DNA from: RGIG3077 sp045541475
GTDB lineage: Bacteria > Bacillota > Clostridia > Oscillospirales > Ruminococcaceae
Direction: 5' to 3'
Assembly: GCA_045541475.1 (NCBI GenBank)
Contig: JAZQJI010000026.1
Location: 1 to 23,666, forward strand
Length of the DNA: 23,666 nt
The position numbers and the translations under genes are program-made. Numbering within the stretch: the stretch's first letter is position 1; every line of letters begins with the position of its first letter. The notes beneath the pieces were generated by a model. That model worked only from the letters and a program-made list of their open reading frames with translations. It did not search any database and had not been told where the DNA came from. Of this stretch, positions 1-8,213 are shown in pieces.

Positions 1-647
1 AACCACTATCAGCGTTCAAATGATTACGAATTGATACTGTGACTGTTTCACAGTTGGATAGGGTTGTGTTCACAAAGAGATACAAATAAGACTAATAGAA
101 GGATTACAGTAACTATTATTTAATTATCTTCAGAAAGAGAAGAATCAGCGTCATCAAATAACATGAGCGCTGTTTGATATCAAATTGCTTTTTTCTTTTC
201 TGCTGATTGATATTATCGCACAGTTCGCACCGGAATCGCTTGTGTGGCGTTTTCGGAGGTGCAGTCGGAAAGTTAAAGCACTGTAATTTGCAGTGGTTTT
301 AAGAGTGAAAAACGTAAATACAATCGGTCTGAATCAGGGGCAAGGAAATTGCGAGTTAAAGCGGCGGGGTTGCCGCAATCACATCGGACGGCAAAGCCGA
401 CCGTATTTCGAGCTTTTTTGGCTGTTGCGTTTAGGGGTTGTAAAATTATCAGATTGCAAATTTCGGGGTTGTGGACGGCACCGTCGGCTTAAATTCGCTG
501 AATATTTAGGCGTTGTATGGCACACCTGCGATAAAGTTCTTTTTGGAGAACAAGCATAGCGCACGGCTTGCCGCTCTGCGCAAAATATCGGGGAGAACCC
601 GAACCCCTTACGGAAAATTAACGTATTGATAGAAACGGAGGAATGCT
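1..647. other. Noncoding, hairpin-rich left end of the mobile element
   Basis: I see no convincing gene here. The stretch holds several short inverted repeats: actgtga/tcacagt (36-54), gcggc/gccgc (about 360-376), an interrupted CGG-CGGC/GCCG-CCG stem (about 387-405), gacgg/ccgtc (about 473-484), gcgca/tgcgc (about 559-581) and gggg/cccc (about 590-607). An 88-codon open frame at 293-559 has no ribosome binding site and an unlikely, Arg/Cys-rich composition, so I do not call it. The region could be a structured RNA, a transfer or recombination site, or simply decayed element DNA; the sequence alone does not decide. Confidence 0.45.
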
Positions 648-953
648 ATGATTAAGGATATCAAAACAAAAGAAAAAGTAAACGGACTTGAAAAGCCGTT
701 GTGTCAGAATGATTCTGATGTGGTTGTCGGCGGTTATCAGGATAACTATATCGACGGTGTCGTCTATCGTGTGTGGAGTGCTTTTGAGGGTGAGACTGAC
801 GCTGAGCAGAGCCTGCAAAATCTTATGCTTCGAAAATTCGAATCGTCTGACGAAGTTGGCGAAATCGTTGATGAATATGAAGAAATGATTGAGCGAAAGA
901 ACAAGAAGTCCGAGATGGATTCTCAAGAAGAAACAATTGACTTTGTGCTGTAA
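648..953 (+). CDS. Small acidic mobile-element protein upstream of the recombinase
   Basis: A 101-aa acidic protein. Its start is set by GGAGG at 637-641, six bases before the ATG. The middle carries a Gly-x-x-Tyr-x-Val-x-Ser-like stretch (GVVYRVWSAFEGETDAEQ) followed by an LxxLMxRKFE helix, and the C-terminal third is a Glu/Lys-rich helix. Small proteins of this general pattern are often encoded just before clostridial serine recombinases, sometimes named TnpW-like; that link is from memory of the family and context, not a search. It is probably an accessory or regulator of the element (inference). The next gene starts about 130 bp downstream behind its own promoter. Confidence 0.6.
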   Translation: MIKDIKTKEKVNGLEKPLCQNDSDVVVGGYQDNYIDGVVYRVWSAFEGETDAEQSLQNLMLRKFESSDEVGEIVDEYEEMIERKNKKSEMDSQEETIDFVL

Positions 954-1019
954 GCTTCGTGTCATTCCTTGTCGATTTGGTAGAAAAAATGAGTAACAAC
1001 TAAAAACGCTGGCTTTGTG

Positions 1020-1043
1020 CCGACAGATGTGGTATACTGTCGG
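1020..1043 (+). promoter_or_regulatory. Extended -10 promoter within an inverted repeat, before the recombinase
   Basis: TATACT at 1033-1038 is preceded by TG at 1030-1031, giving an extended -10 (TGnTATACT). No good -35 is visible. The -10 lies between the arms CCGACAG (1020-1026) and CTGTCGG (1037-1043). A dyad over the -10 suggests an operator, perhaps bound by an element-encoded regulator or the recombinase itself (inference). Confidence 0.5.
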
Positions 1044-1084
1044 TGCAAGGCTATGCGTGTCCGCTGCCCGAAAGGAGAATGATG

Positions 1085-2713
1085 ATGCAGAAACACGCAG
1101 CATTATATTGCAGACTCTCGGTGGATGACGGCAGCTTCGGCGGCAGCGTGTCCATCGAAACGCAGAAAATCTTATTGGAACAGTACTGTCAGAGCCATGA
1201 AATCACAAGCTATGAATTTTATTGTGATGATTGATACAGCGGTACAAACTTCAACAGACCGGCATTTCAGCGGATGCTCTCGGACATCCACGCAGAGAAA
1301 ATAAACCTTGTAATTGTGAAAGACCTGTCCCGATTCGGTCGAAATTATGTCGAAGTCGGCTTGCAGGTAGAGCATTTCAAAGAACGGAATGTGCGGTTCA
1401 TTGCGGCGGATGATCGCTATGATTCCACAATCAATGAAGATGATCTGATGTTCCCGATGCGGAATGTTATGAACGAGATGTACGCCCGTGATGTGTCAAA
1501 GAAAACAAAGGCTGCCAAGAAAGCCAAAGCAAAAGCAGGGCAGTTCATGGGTTCCAAACCGCCGTTCGGCTACAAGCTTGACCCGAACGATCGTCACCAC
1601 CTGATTGTGGATGAGCCTGCGGCAGAGGTTGTCAGACGCATTTTCCGGCTGACTGCGGAGGGCATTGGGTACAACAAAATCGCGAAAATCTTCCGTGCGG
1701 AAAAGGTGCTGAACCCCATTGCCTACTTCAATCAGCACAATCCAGATTATTTCAAGTCCGATTACTGGCGGAAAGAATTCGACTGGCATGTAACCTCTGT
1801 CAGAGCAATCCTCAACAACGAGGTTTATTTAGGAATGCTTGTTTACGGAAAGCGCCGCAACAAATCAATGAAAAGCAAGCAGGTGGTAAAAAATCCTCGT
1901 GAGGATTGGATAGTCACAGAAAATACTCACGAGCCAATCATCAGCAAGGAACTCTGGGACACAGCGCACAAGGTGATGAACGCAAAGCATAGGCCTGCCA
2001 AGACAGGAGAAATGCAGATATTCGCAGGACTACTCTACTGTGCAGATTGTGGACACTGCCTTACGTATTCGCAGAAGAAGCGAAAGGACGGCACTTATCA
2101 CGGGGCATATTCCTGCTGGATGTACAAGACACATGGTAAGGAATACTGTGCTTCTCACTATATCAACTACGACACTGTATACAACTTGGTACTGATAAAC
2201 TTACGAATCGTGCTCTGGAACTACCGACACAATATGAAGCAGTTTCATAAAATCCTTGAAAAGAAGCTTGAAACGGATTCTGTGAAAGAACACAAAAAGC
2301 TACAAAGTGAGTACGAGAAAAAGCAGATTCGACTTGATGAAATCGAAAAAATTCTCCGTAAGCTTTATGAGGACAACGCACTTGGCAGAGTTACTGATGA
2401 AAGATACGAAGTAATGTCATCGCAGTATGAGTCAGAGCAGAACGAAATCAAGTCAGAGCTTCCTTGCCTGCGTAGTCGCATTGATGAGCTCGCACAGCAG
2501 AATTATGCCACTGATAAGTTTGTAAATCTTATCAAGAAATACACAGTTATAGACAAGCTTGATGCTTCAATCCTCAATGAGCTGATTGACAAAATCGTGG
2601 TGCATCACAAGGAAGTGGCAGATGACGGCAGAGTTTATCAGCAGGTGGAGATTTTCTATCGCTTTATCGGAACGCTTGAAGCTGATGTCAACACCGAGAA
2701 AATCGTGGCATAA
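1085..2713 (+). pseudogene. Large serine recombinase interrupted by one in-frame TGA
   Basis: A full-length large serine recombinase reading frame (about 542 residues), interrupted by TGA at 1232-1234. Ribosome binding site AAAGGAG (1071-1077) favours the ATG at 1085; ATGs at 1079 and 1082 are also in frame. The N-terminal resolvase domain has YCRLS (catalytic Ser12) before the stop and DLSRFGRN after it. Next come the recombinase domain, a CxxC zinc ribbon (CADCGHC with later paired cysteines), a long coiled coil and a DUF4368-like C-terminus. The TGA replaces the conserved Gly of the family motif DDGYSG (here DD-stop-YSG), so a GGA to TGA change is likely. The frame is open on both sides with no other lesion. 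An internal start at ATG 1274 would give 479 aa lacking the catalytic serine. Probably a recent inactivation; a sequencing error or low readthrough cannot be excluded. Confidence 0.88.
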
Positions 2714-2733
2714 TGAACGCTGTTATGCTCGAC

Positions 2734-2762
2734 TTGATATTTTGCAGAGAGTGTGTTATAAT
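2734..2762 (+). promoter_or_regulatory. Sigma-A promoter of the HipA-like gene
   Basis: TTGATA (2734-2739), a 17-bp spacer and TATAAT (2757-2762). Transcription should begin near 2769, leaving a leader of about 24 nt that contains GGAGG (2781-2785) before the ATG at 2793. The kinase gene is therefore expressed independently of the broken recombinase. Confidence 0.8.
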
Positions 2763-2792
2763 ATTTGCAACACTACGAAAGGAGGCAGCGAA

Positions 2793-3926
2793 ATGACCTA
2801 TGAATTGCGGCACTTTGATACTCCGCTTATGCGGTTCACTGCGACCGAGGATACAAGCTCGCCAGAGATAGAGATTCTCTGGGTGAATGATGAAAAAAAG
2901 TTGTTACTGCCTCTTGATATGAACGCAGACGGCGACAGCGTTTCACGTTGGCTGAGGCACAGAACGATACCGAAAAATCGTGCATACGTTCATAGCTTCC
3001 TCAGCAAATGCGGACTCAATCTCAACCGCCCTATGAGCATACTCAGCGTATCAAAAGGACTGTCCCTTAACGATTGCTATTGGGTAGTCGAGGAAGGGTT
3101 TGAGGGTGGATTTGCAGAGTATAATCTGTATGAAAACAGATTCAGCAGAGTGCTCGGACTAATCGCCTTCACAGGTTACGGCAGCTCGGTGAGAACTTCG
3201 CTGGCTTCATGTCCTGAGTTTACAACCAACGGTATGCTACCCAAGTGCTGGCGCAGAGAAAACGGTGTTATCAGGCTTTACAAGGGCGGAACAAGCGGTG
3301 CTTCCAATACGGGCAACGAGCCGTATTCGGAGTTCTACGCCGCACAGATAGCAGAAGTTCTTGGCATCAACGCTATTTCCTACGGATTGTCAAAATGGAA
3401 GGGAGAGTTGTGCTCTACCTGCGAGCTATTCACAAGCAAGGATTATTCCTTCATTCCCGTAGGCAGACTTGTCACCAAGGGCGGTATGCAAGCTGTTCGG
3501 GAGTACTGTGAGTCGCTTGGTGAGGCGTATGTGAACGCACTTGATGATATGTTGGTGCTTGATGCCGTGATATGCAACGTAGACAGACACTTTGGCAACT
3601 TTGGCTTTCTGGTCGATAACCGCACCAATACGATAACTGCTCCTGCACCATTGTTCGATCACGGTAACTCGTTATTCAACCTTGCAGGCAGGGATGACTT
3701 TGTTTCGGATAAGGCACTGAGCAATTATGCCGATACGCTTGTCCCCTGTGTGTATGATGATTTTATAGGTGCCGCCCAAAAGGTTCTCAATAACAAGCAC
3801 AAGGACGGACTTCGCAGATTGCTTGATTTCCGCTTCAAGCGTCATTCAAGATATAATCTTGATAGCAAACGCCTGAAGCTTATAGAAGAGCAGATACACA
3901 AACGGGCAAAGGAATTGCTCGGATAA
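2793..3926 (+). CDS. HipA-like serine/threonine kinase
   Basis: A 377-aa protein related to HipA/CtkA-type kinases. The frame is open further upstream, but GGAGG eight bases before this ATG and the promoter at 2734-2762 set the start. The catalytic loop reads VDRHFGNFG with Asp264 and Asn269; the metal-binding LFDHGNS gives Asp289. A Lys in RLYKGGTSG (about residue 160) may bind ATP. HipA proteins are toxins that phosphorylate targets such as glutamyl-tRNA synthetase and normally pair with a HipB DNA-binding antitoxin. No HipB-like gene precedes or follows, and the protein seems to lack a separate HipA N-terminal antitoxin-contact domain. Standalone HipA-like kinases of this size occur in Firmicutes mobile elements. 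Target and toxicity are unknown; the kinase fold call is firm. Confidence 0.8.
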   Translation: MTYELRHFDTPLMRFTATEDTSSPEIEILWVNDEKKLLLPLDMNADGDSVSRWLRHRTIPKNRAYVHSFLSKCGLNLNRPMSILSVSKGLSLNDCYWVVEEGFEGGFAEYNLYENRFSRVLGLIAFTGYGSSVRTSLASCPEFTTNGMLPKCWRRENGVIRLYKGGTSGASNTGNEPYSEFYAAQIAEVLGINAISYGLSKWKGELCSTCELFTSKDYSFIPVGRLVTKGGMQAVREYCESLGEAYVNALDDMLVLDAVICNVDRHFGNFGFLVDNRTNTITAPAPLFDHGNSLFNLAGRDDFVSDKALSNYADTLVPCVYDDFIGAAQKVLNNKHKDGLRRLLDFRFKRHSRYNLDSKRLKLIEEQIHKRAKELLG

Positions 3927-3986
3927 TAAAAACGGCTATTCTACACCGTTTCGGAAGAATACAAATCGCCGCTTTATATACAGCTC

Positions 3987-4020
3987 ATGGTCGCAGGTTC
4001 GAATCCTGTCACAAGCTCCA
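3987..4020 (+). tRNA. 3' remnant of a tRNA gene (probable attachment-site scar)
   Basis: A tRNA 3' end without its 5' half: variable-loop-like bases, a T-arm with stem GCAGG/CCTGT (3993-3997/4005-4009) and loop TTCGAAT (3998-4004), acceptor strand CACAAGC (4010-4016), discriminator T (4017) and encoded CCA (4018-4020). Upstream sequence cannot form a matching anticodon arm, and no GCTTGTG acceptor partner is present. A terminator follows, as behind a real tRNA. This is the pattern left when an element integrates into a tRNA 3' end. The U discriminator fits Thr or Gly tRNAs best, but the identity is not certain. Confidence 0.75.
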
Positions 4021-4042
4021 CCAGCCAAACGCTGGCCGATTT

Positions 4043-4077
4043 TCGGACTTCACTTTGTGGGGTCCGATTTTTCTTTT
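4043..4077 (+). terminator. Rho-independent terminator behind the tRNA remnant
   Basis: Stem TCGGAC (4043-4048) / GTCCGA (4062-4067) with a following T-run (4068-4076). A smaller stem CCAGC/GCTGG lies at 4021-4035. This is probably the original terminator of the tRNA gene. Confidence 0.75.
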
Positions 4078-4123
4078 GTCACGAAAAGTCTTGTTATCTA
4101 TTTTGGGTAAGAGAGTCAACAAA

Positions 4124-4162
4124 AAATCCTCGGAAATACGCTGTTTCCGAGGATTTATTTTT
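4124..4162. terminator. Strong bidirectional terminator
   Basis: A perfect 13-bp stem, AAATCCTCGGAAA (4124-4136) / TTTCCGAGGATTT (4144-4156), with A-rich DNA on the left and ATTTTTG on the right, so it can work on either strand. It separates the element/tRNA side from the converging ABC operon. Confidence 0.85.
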
Positions 4163-4205
4163 GTGTGTAAAGCCATTCCCCTCGAGTTACAGATACAGAG
4201 TTACG

Positions 4206-4249
4206 CAAAAAGAAAACTCTCAAACGGCTGTTTTAAGCCATTTGAGAGT
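4206..4249 (-). terminator. Terminator of the ABC transporter operon
   Basis: On the minus strand, directly after the ATPase stop codon: stem 4216-4224/4241-4249 (ACTCTCAAA/TTTGAGAGT), one mismatch, then 4226-4229/4236-4239, followed by a T-rich tail at 4206-4215. Confidence 0.85.
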
Positions 4250-4270
4250 ACTGTTGATAATACTGTGATA

Positions 4271-4945
4271 TCAATCTTTATTTGCAATAATCAACCCATC
4301 AGAAATCTCAATCACCCTATCGCACTGCTGAGCAACACCCATATCGTGAGTTACGATGATAATCGTCTTACCGTGCTCATTGAGCTTTTTGAAAACGCCC
4401 ATAATTTCATCGGCAGTTTTTGTATCAAGCGCACCCGTCGGCTCGTCTGCAAGGATTACCGACGGCTCGTTGACGATTGCTCTTGCTATCGCTACACGTT
4501 GCTTTTGTCCACCCGAGAGCTTGTTAACAGGCTTTTTAGCCATCTCGATCATTCCAACGGATTTGAGTGCATTGAGCGCCAACTCTTTTCTGTTGGATTT
4601 TTTCTTTTTCGCAAATTCAAGAGGAAGTAGCACATTCTCAATCGCTGTAAAGTCATCAACAAGGGCAAAATCCTGCATAACCATTCCGATTTTTTCGTTG
4701 CGTATCTGAGCATATTGCTTCTCGGAAAGCTTCTTCACAAGTGTATCGTCAATTGTATATTCACCCGATTCATAACTATCAATACAAGCTAAAATATGTA
4801 AAAGCGTGGACTTTCCTGCACCAGATTTGCCGATTATAGCAACCATCTCGCCGTCTTTAATTTCAAGCGAAATACCCTTTAATGCTTCAAACTCGTTGGC
4901 TTTTTTCGGGTTGTAGATTTTGTGTACGTCTTTTATGGTAATCAT
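4271..4945 (-). CDS. ABC transporter ATP-binding protein, MacB/LolD type
   Basis: A 224-aa nucleotide-binding subunit. Visible motifs: Walker A GKSGAGKST (residues 39-47), signature LSGGQKQR, Walker B VILADEPTGALD and switch His in VTHD. The DEPTGALD form is typical of ATPases partnering FtsX-like (MacB/LolD/BceA-type) permeases. GGGAGG just upstream sets the ATG at 4945; a longer frame reaching 5221 overlaps the permease gene and is not used. It is the last gene of the unit, 14 bp after the second permease. It should power the two permeases. Such systems export peptides, remove antimicrobial peptides from the membrane or sense them; no BceRS-like two-component system is adjacent. Confidence 0.92.
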   Translation of the reverse strand: MITIKDVHKIYNPKKANEFEALKGISLEIKDGEMVAIIGKSGAGKSTLLHILACIDSYESGEYTIDDTLVKKLSEKQYAQIRNEKIGMVMQDFALVDDFTAIENVLLPLEFAKKKKSNRKELALNALKSVGMIEMAKKPVNKLSGGQKQRVAIARAIVNEPSVILADEPTGALDTKTADEIMGVFKKLNEHGKTIIIVTHDMGVAQQCDRVIEISDGLIIANKD

Positions 4946-4959
4946 GTTTTGCCCTCCCT

Positions 4960-6219
4960 TTAGTGTTCCTTCAAAATTTCTCTGGGTGTGTTTCCCTTTA
5001 CTATGATATACGGCAGACAGAATGCTAACAGAAGATTGATGATTATCATCACTAAGCAAACTAAAATATGGAACGGATGGAAGACTAAAATCACGTTTGA
5101 TATAATGCCGAATACATTGCATATTACACAGCCGATTATAGCCAAAGCAAGTGCGATCAGCGTTTGCAGCATTGCGTGCAGCAGACTGATTTTCATGGCT
5201 GAACTCCATTTCATTCCACATATATAATACAATGCAAAGTTGCTGATTTCCCTATATGCCGTGATTGCATTTACACTTGCCGTTATTACTGCTGTAAGAA
5301 TAAGTATGCAAACAAATATCGGAAGCAGTTTGTCTACTTGTGCCGATATAAATTCCAAGCTGAATTCTTTGAAATCGCTCAATCTCACATAATTTGAGGT
5401 GACGCCAAGTATAATACTTCTGTTTTTTTCGTATTGTTCTTCGGTGAGATTTTCATCGTTTGTGTTGATGAATCCAACTCCGTCTATCATCATAAAAATA
5501 TCATTTGCCCTTGCGTCTTGGCTTCTGCAAAGATAAATTGAAGTTTCAGCTCTTTCTTCAAGAATTTTATCAACACTTGCAAATATATCCCTGCAATCCT
5601 GATTTTGCTCACCGTTGTAATATACTATTTCCGAATCATTTGATAGTACGCCGACAACCTTGAGTCTTACTTCGCGAAAATCGGAACACTCGTTGCCTTC
5701 TTCGTCAAGGTAATAATACATGGTATGTTTTGTGATTATTTCACCCGTATTTACATCACGCTCCTCGTCATAAACCACAACGGGAATTGCATCTGTTGCG
5801 TCTGCTGAAATATCAGATAACCATTGTCCGCTTTCCAGCTTAGGTGTATACCTGCTGTAAATTTCTTTATCATATCCACACACGATGGAAGGTATTATTG
5901 CATCATCTGTTTTTTCGAAAATATCAACATAATACGAGCCGCACACATCGCTCTCGGATACATTATGCATAGCATTTGATATATCAGTGGGCTCATCAAC
6001 AAAATCACCGATAACAATAGTATCTGATGAAAAAACGCAGAAATAACCATCTTGTTCAATCAAATCCTTAAAGGGCGTGTAATACTGATATCTCGATACG
6101 ATGGAAGACAGCATAAATATTGTCATTGCAAAGACAACTGCCATTTGGATGATTATATAGAAATTAAGCGCTTTATTCCGCTTAAACATTTTGAACGAGA
6201 GTCTTATTACATTCTTCAT
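4960..6219 (-). CDS. FtsX/MacB-type ABC permease (second of pair)
   Basis: A 419-aa membrane protein with the MacB-like layout: one N-terminal membrane helix (about residues 17-38), an acidic extracytoplasmic domain of about 250 residues, then three C-terminal helices (about 300-323, 347-373, 381-403). The start is the ATG at 6219, served by GGAGGG inside the end of the preceding gene; an upstream in-frame ATG at 6246 lies inside that gene and has no such site. Only one base separates the preceding stop from this ATG, so translation is probably coupled. It should form a heterodimer with the preceding permease, driven by the following ATPase. Substrate unknown. Confidence 0.85.
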   Translation of the reverse strand: MKNVIRLSFKMFKRNKALNFYIIIQMAVVFAMTIFMLSSIVSRYQYYTPFKDLIEQDGYFCVFSSDTIVIGDFVDEPTDISNAMHNVSESDVCGSYYVDIFEKTDDAIIPSIVCGYDKEIYSRYTPKLESGQWLSDISADATDAIPVVVYDEERDVNTGEIITKHTMYYYLDEEGNECSDFREVRLKVVGVLSNDSEIVYYNGEQNQDCRDIFASVDKILEERAETSIYLCRSQDARANDIFMMIDGVGFINTNDENLTEEQYEKNRSIILGVTSNYVRLSDFKEFSLEFISAQVDKLLPIFVCILILTAVITASVNAITAYREISNFALYYICGMKWSSAMKISLLHAMLQTLIALALAIIGCVICNVFGIISNVILVFHPFHILVCLVMIIINLLLAFCLPYIIVKGNTPREILKEH

Positions 6220-6220
6220 A

Positions 6221-7498
6221 TCACTTGCCCTCCTTATCGGATACAATTGATACCTTAGATATATTTACAATAAGCATTGACAATGCAATAATTGTGGTAA
6301 TTCCTATGTAAAGCAAACCAAGTATGGTGTATATCTTTAAGCTATTGGCAGATTGCATATACGGATAGCTGTCACTGAATATTTTGACAATAAACTTATC
6401 AAAAACTATTGTTGAAGCTATATATAATGGGGCGGTCAGCGTCAAACATTCTGCAAGACACATTGTAACACATTTAAATGATGAACATCCGCAAAGTCTA
6501 AATATTGCAAATTTTCTTTTTCTTTTCAGCATTATAAATCTAAATAAGATTATAAAATTAATTCCTGCCGCAACTGAAACAAGAGCACATATAATGAGTA
6601 TTGTTTTGTATAAATATGTTTGCTTGCTCTCAGTAAATTCCACTTCGGGCATATCTACATAATCGCCCAGTTCGCTTTCCATTATTCTGCTCAAGTCTTC
6701 GTATTGTCCGCCTGTGATAGGCAAAAGAGTGTTTAAAAATAGGTAATCAATTCGGTAACTTCCGTCTACGGAGTATATGGGATAAATCGTAGTTCCTAAA
6801 GCATATACTCCAATTGCTTCAAAGCAATCGCCAAATCTGTTTGTATATGCATTTTCTTCTACAACGCCATTGTGAGAAATATTGAATAATTCATTGTCGT
6901 CCTCATCAGTAAACGGGGAAACACGTAAAGTTGAAACATTCATACCAACTATACAGACATCGGCACCGGTATTGAACTCATCTTCGGTAAACCAACGACC
7001 CTCCAATGTATTATAGTTTTCTGCATTTGCTTTTAAACGTTTGCAATTGATAAATTCACCGTTTTCATCAAAGCTCACGGGCAGCATAAAATCAAATGCA
7101 GGATCATCAACAACAACATCGTCAACCCATTCACCCAATTCTTCTATATACATACTTTCTGTAACAACATCTCCAACATCGTCGTATGTTTCCCGAAATG
7201 TACTTTCCTGATGACACGGACTACAAATGAGTATGTTTTCGTAGAGGCTTTTCGGAAAGTTTCGCATACATACCATTACATCATCTACGGTAACAAAATC
7301 ATCCGGAGTGTTGTTGAATTCGATATATATTTCTCTGTATTCCGATTCGCCTTGTTCGATTATCACATGATAATTCTGGTAAATGCCGTATGAAAATTGA
7401 ATTACAAGAGTCGAAACAATAACGCATACAATCAGCAGTGAAAATATTATTTTTTCGTTGACAACAAGGCTTTTAAGATTTTTAATTATGTACTTCAC
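6221..7498 (-). CDS. FtsX/MacB-type ABC permease (first of pair)
   Basis: A 425-aa protein starting at GTG (7498), behind GGAGG with a rather long spacing of about 11 nt. Topology matches its partner: an N-terminal helix (about residues 17-38), a large acidic extracytoplasmic domain rich in Asp/Glu, and three C-terminal helices. The membrane part carries the basic RKRKFAIFRLCG turn typical of FtsX-like permeases. Overall similarity to the next gene in topology but not in obvious sequence suggests a diverged heterodimer. It lies 159 bp after the secreted-peptide gene, separated by a palindrome. Likely roles are export of, or self-protection against, that peptide (inference). Confidence 0.82.
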   Translation of the reverse strand: MKYIIKNLKSLVVNEKIIFSLLIVCVIVSTLVIQFSYGIYQNYHVIIEQGESEYREIYIEFNNTPDDFVTVDDVMVCMRNFPKSLYENILICSPCHQESTFRETYDDVGDVVTESMYIEELGEWVDDVVVDDPAFDFMLPVSFDENGEFINCKRLKANAENYNTLEGRWFTEDEFNTGADVCIVGMNVSTLRVSPFTDEDDNELFNISHNGVVEENAYTNRFGDCFEAIGVYALGTTIYPIYSVDGSYRIDYLFLNTLLPITGGQYEDLSRIMESELGDYVDMPEVEFTESKQTYLYKTILIICALVSVAAGINFIILFRFIMLKRKRKFAIFRLCGCSSFKCVTMCLAECLTLTAPLYIASTIVFDKFIVKIFSDSYPYMQSANSLKIYTILGLLYIGITTIIALSMLIVNISKVSIVSDKEGK

Positions 7499-7614
7499 AA
7501 ACGATTTTGCCTCCTTTTTAGGTATTTGCCAAGGACTGCCTTTTATATATTAAGACGCGTTATAAGAACAATCCGTTACATATTATTTTTGTTATAAACC
7601 AAAATATAAGAGGT

Positions 7615-7651
7615 TGTACACTGTGGAGTGCGGCGCACTCCACAGTGTACA
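7615..7651. repeat. Perfect 37-bp palindrome between peptide and transporter genes
   Basis: Arms of 17 bp (7615-7631 and 7635-7651) pair perfectly around a 3-base GGC loop. It begins only six bases after the secreted-peptide stop codon. Neither strand has a T-run beyond it, so it is not a standard terminator. It could stabilise or process the mRNA so that the peptide is made in excess over the transporter, or be a protein-binding site or small repeat. Confidence 0.85.
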
Positions 7652-7657
7652 TAAATA

Positions 7658-8086
7658 TCATTCGTTCAAATTAAGATATATTGTTTCGACAACCGGCACA
7701 TTTGAACCATAAGCACCACCATACAGTACTGCTTTGTAATAATGTTTGTAATAGCTTGAATGTCCGCTATGATCTTTAGTGCCTGTTAATAAGTGCCCAC
7801 CAGGTGCAACATCAGAGCTTGTTGCTAAGACAGAACCTGAAAGTGGTGTTGAAGTTTGACTTGATGCAAGATAAACTTGAATTTTGCAATGACGTGTTAC
7901 AGCACTATGACTCGTAAAGGAGCCATATGCTTTACAATTGTTAACAGAAAGCATATAATAGCATGAACCGTAATTTTCCGAACCAGTCATAGAAGTATAC
8001 CCTGCATTAACACTCACGCTTCCCATACTAACAGCCATTGTTGTTGCGGCAACTATTGCTGCTAAAGTTTTTTTGATTTTTGTCAT
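7658..8086 (-). CDS. Small secreted protein, candidate bacteriocin-like peptide
   Basis: A 142-aa protein with a clear Sec signal peptide: MTKIKK, a hydrophobic core, then likely cleavage after VNA (residue 28). The mature part (about 114 aa) is rich in Ser, Gly, Tyr and His, has three Cys (about residues 42, 51, 67) and probably forms beta strands; a stretch near the end reads DHSGHSSYYKHYYKAV. A GGAGAAAGGA site sets the ATG at 8086; an in-frame TTG at 8107 lacks one. I do not recognise the family. The architecture (signal peptide, small beta-like mature part, FtsX-type ABC genes downstream) recalls lactococcin-972-like loci, but that family lacks these cysteines and the sequence match is weak. 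Function unknown; secretion is well supported. Confidence 0.8.
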   Translation of the reverse strand: MTKIKKTLAAIVAATTMAVSMGSVSVNAGYTSMTGSENYGSCYYMLSVNNCKAYGSFTSHSAVTRHCKIQVYLASSQTSTPLSGSVLATSSDVAPGGHLLTGTKDHSGHSSYYKHYYKAVLYGGAYGSNVPVVETIYLNLNE

Positions 8087-8143
8087 AATAAAATGTCCTT
8101 TCTCCAAAGTTGTTTACATTCTTTCAAATATCGTTTTTTAAAC

Positions 8144-8190
8144 TCAACTGTACATCGGACTCTCCTCCGTTGTTTTTGCCTTCTATTATA
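8144..8190 (-). promoter_or_regulatory. Probable promoter and leader mini-ORF of the secreted-protein gene
   Basis: On the minus strand, TATAAT lies at 8185-8190 without a convincing -35. About 10 nt into the expected transcript is a perfect GGAGG (8164-8168) with eight bases to ATG TAC AGT TGA (8144-8155). The 3-codon frame could be a leader peptide or a remnant. The true gene starts 58 nt further on with its own site. Confidence 0.4.
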
Positions 8191-8213
8191 TATTAAATGA
8201 AAACACCAAAAAC

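Noticed and set aside
293..559. 88-codon plus-strand open frame
   Set aside because: No ribosome binding site, unlikely Arg/Cys-rich composition, and it spans several hairpins.
1079..2713. TGA read as glycine (as in SR1/Gracilibacteria) in the recombinase
   Set aside because: Genes ending at 4271, 6221, 7658, 14750, 14966 and 15877 use TGA as a true stop, and no other internal TGA is seen.
3987..4268. 93-codon frame over the tRNA remnant
   Set aside because: It reads through the tRNA remnant and two terminators and has no ribosome binding site.
7658..8086. Lactococcin 972 family membership for the secreted protein
   Set aside because: Context is similar but the cysteines and lack of recognisable family motifs make the assignment unsafe.
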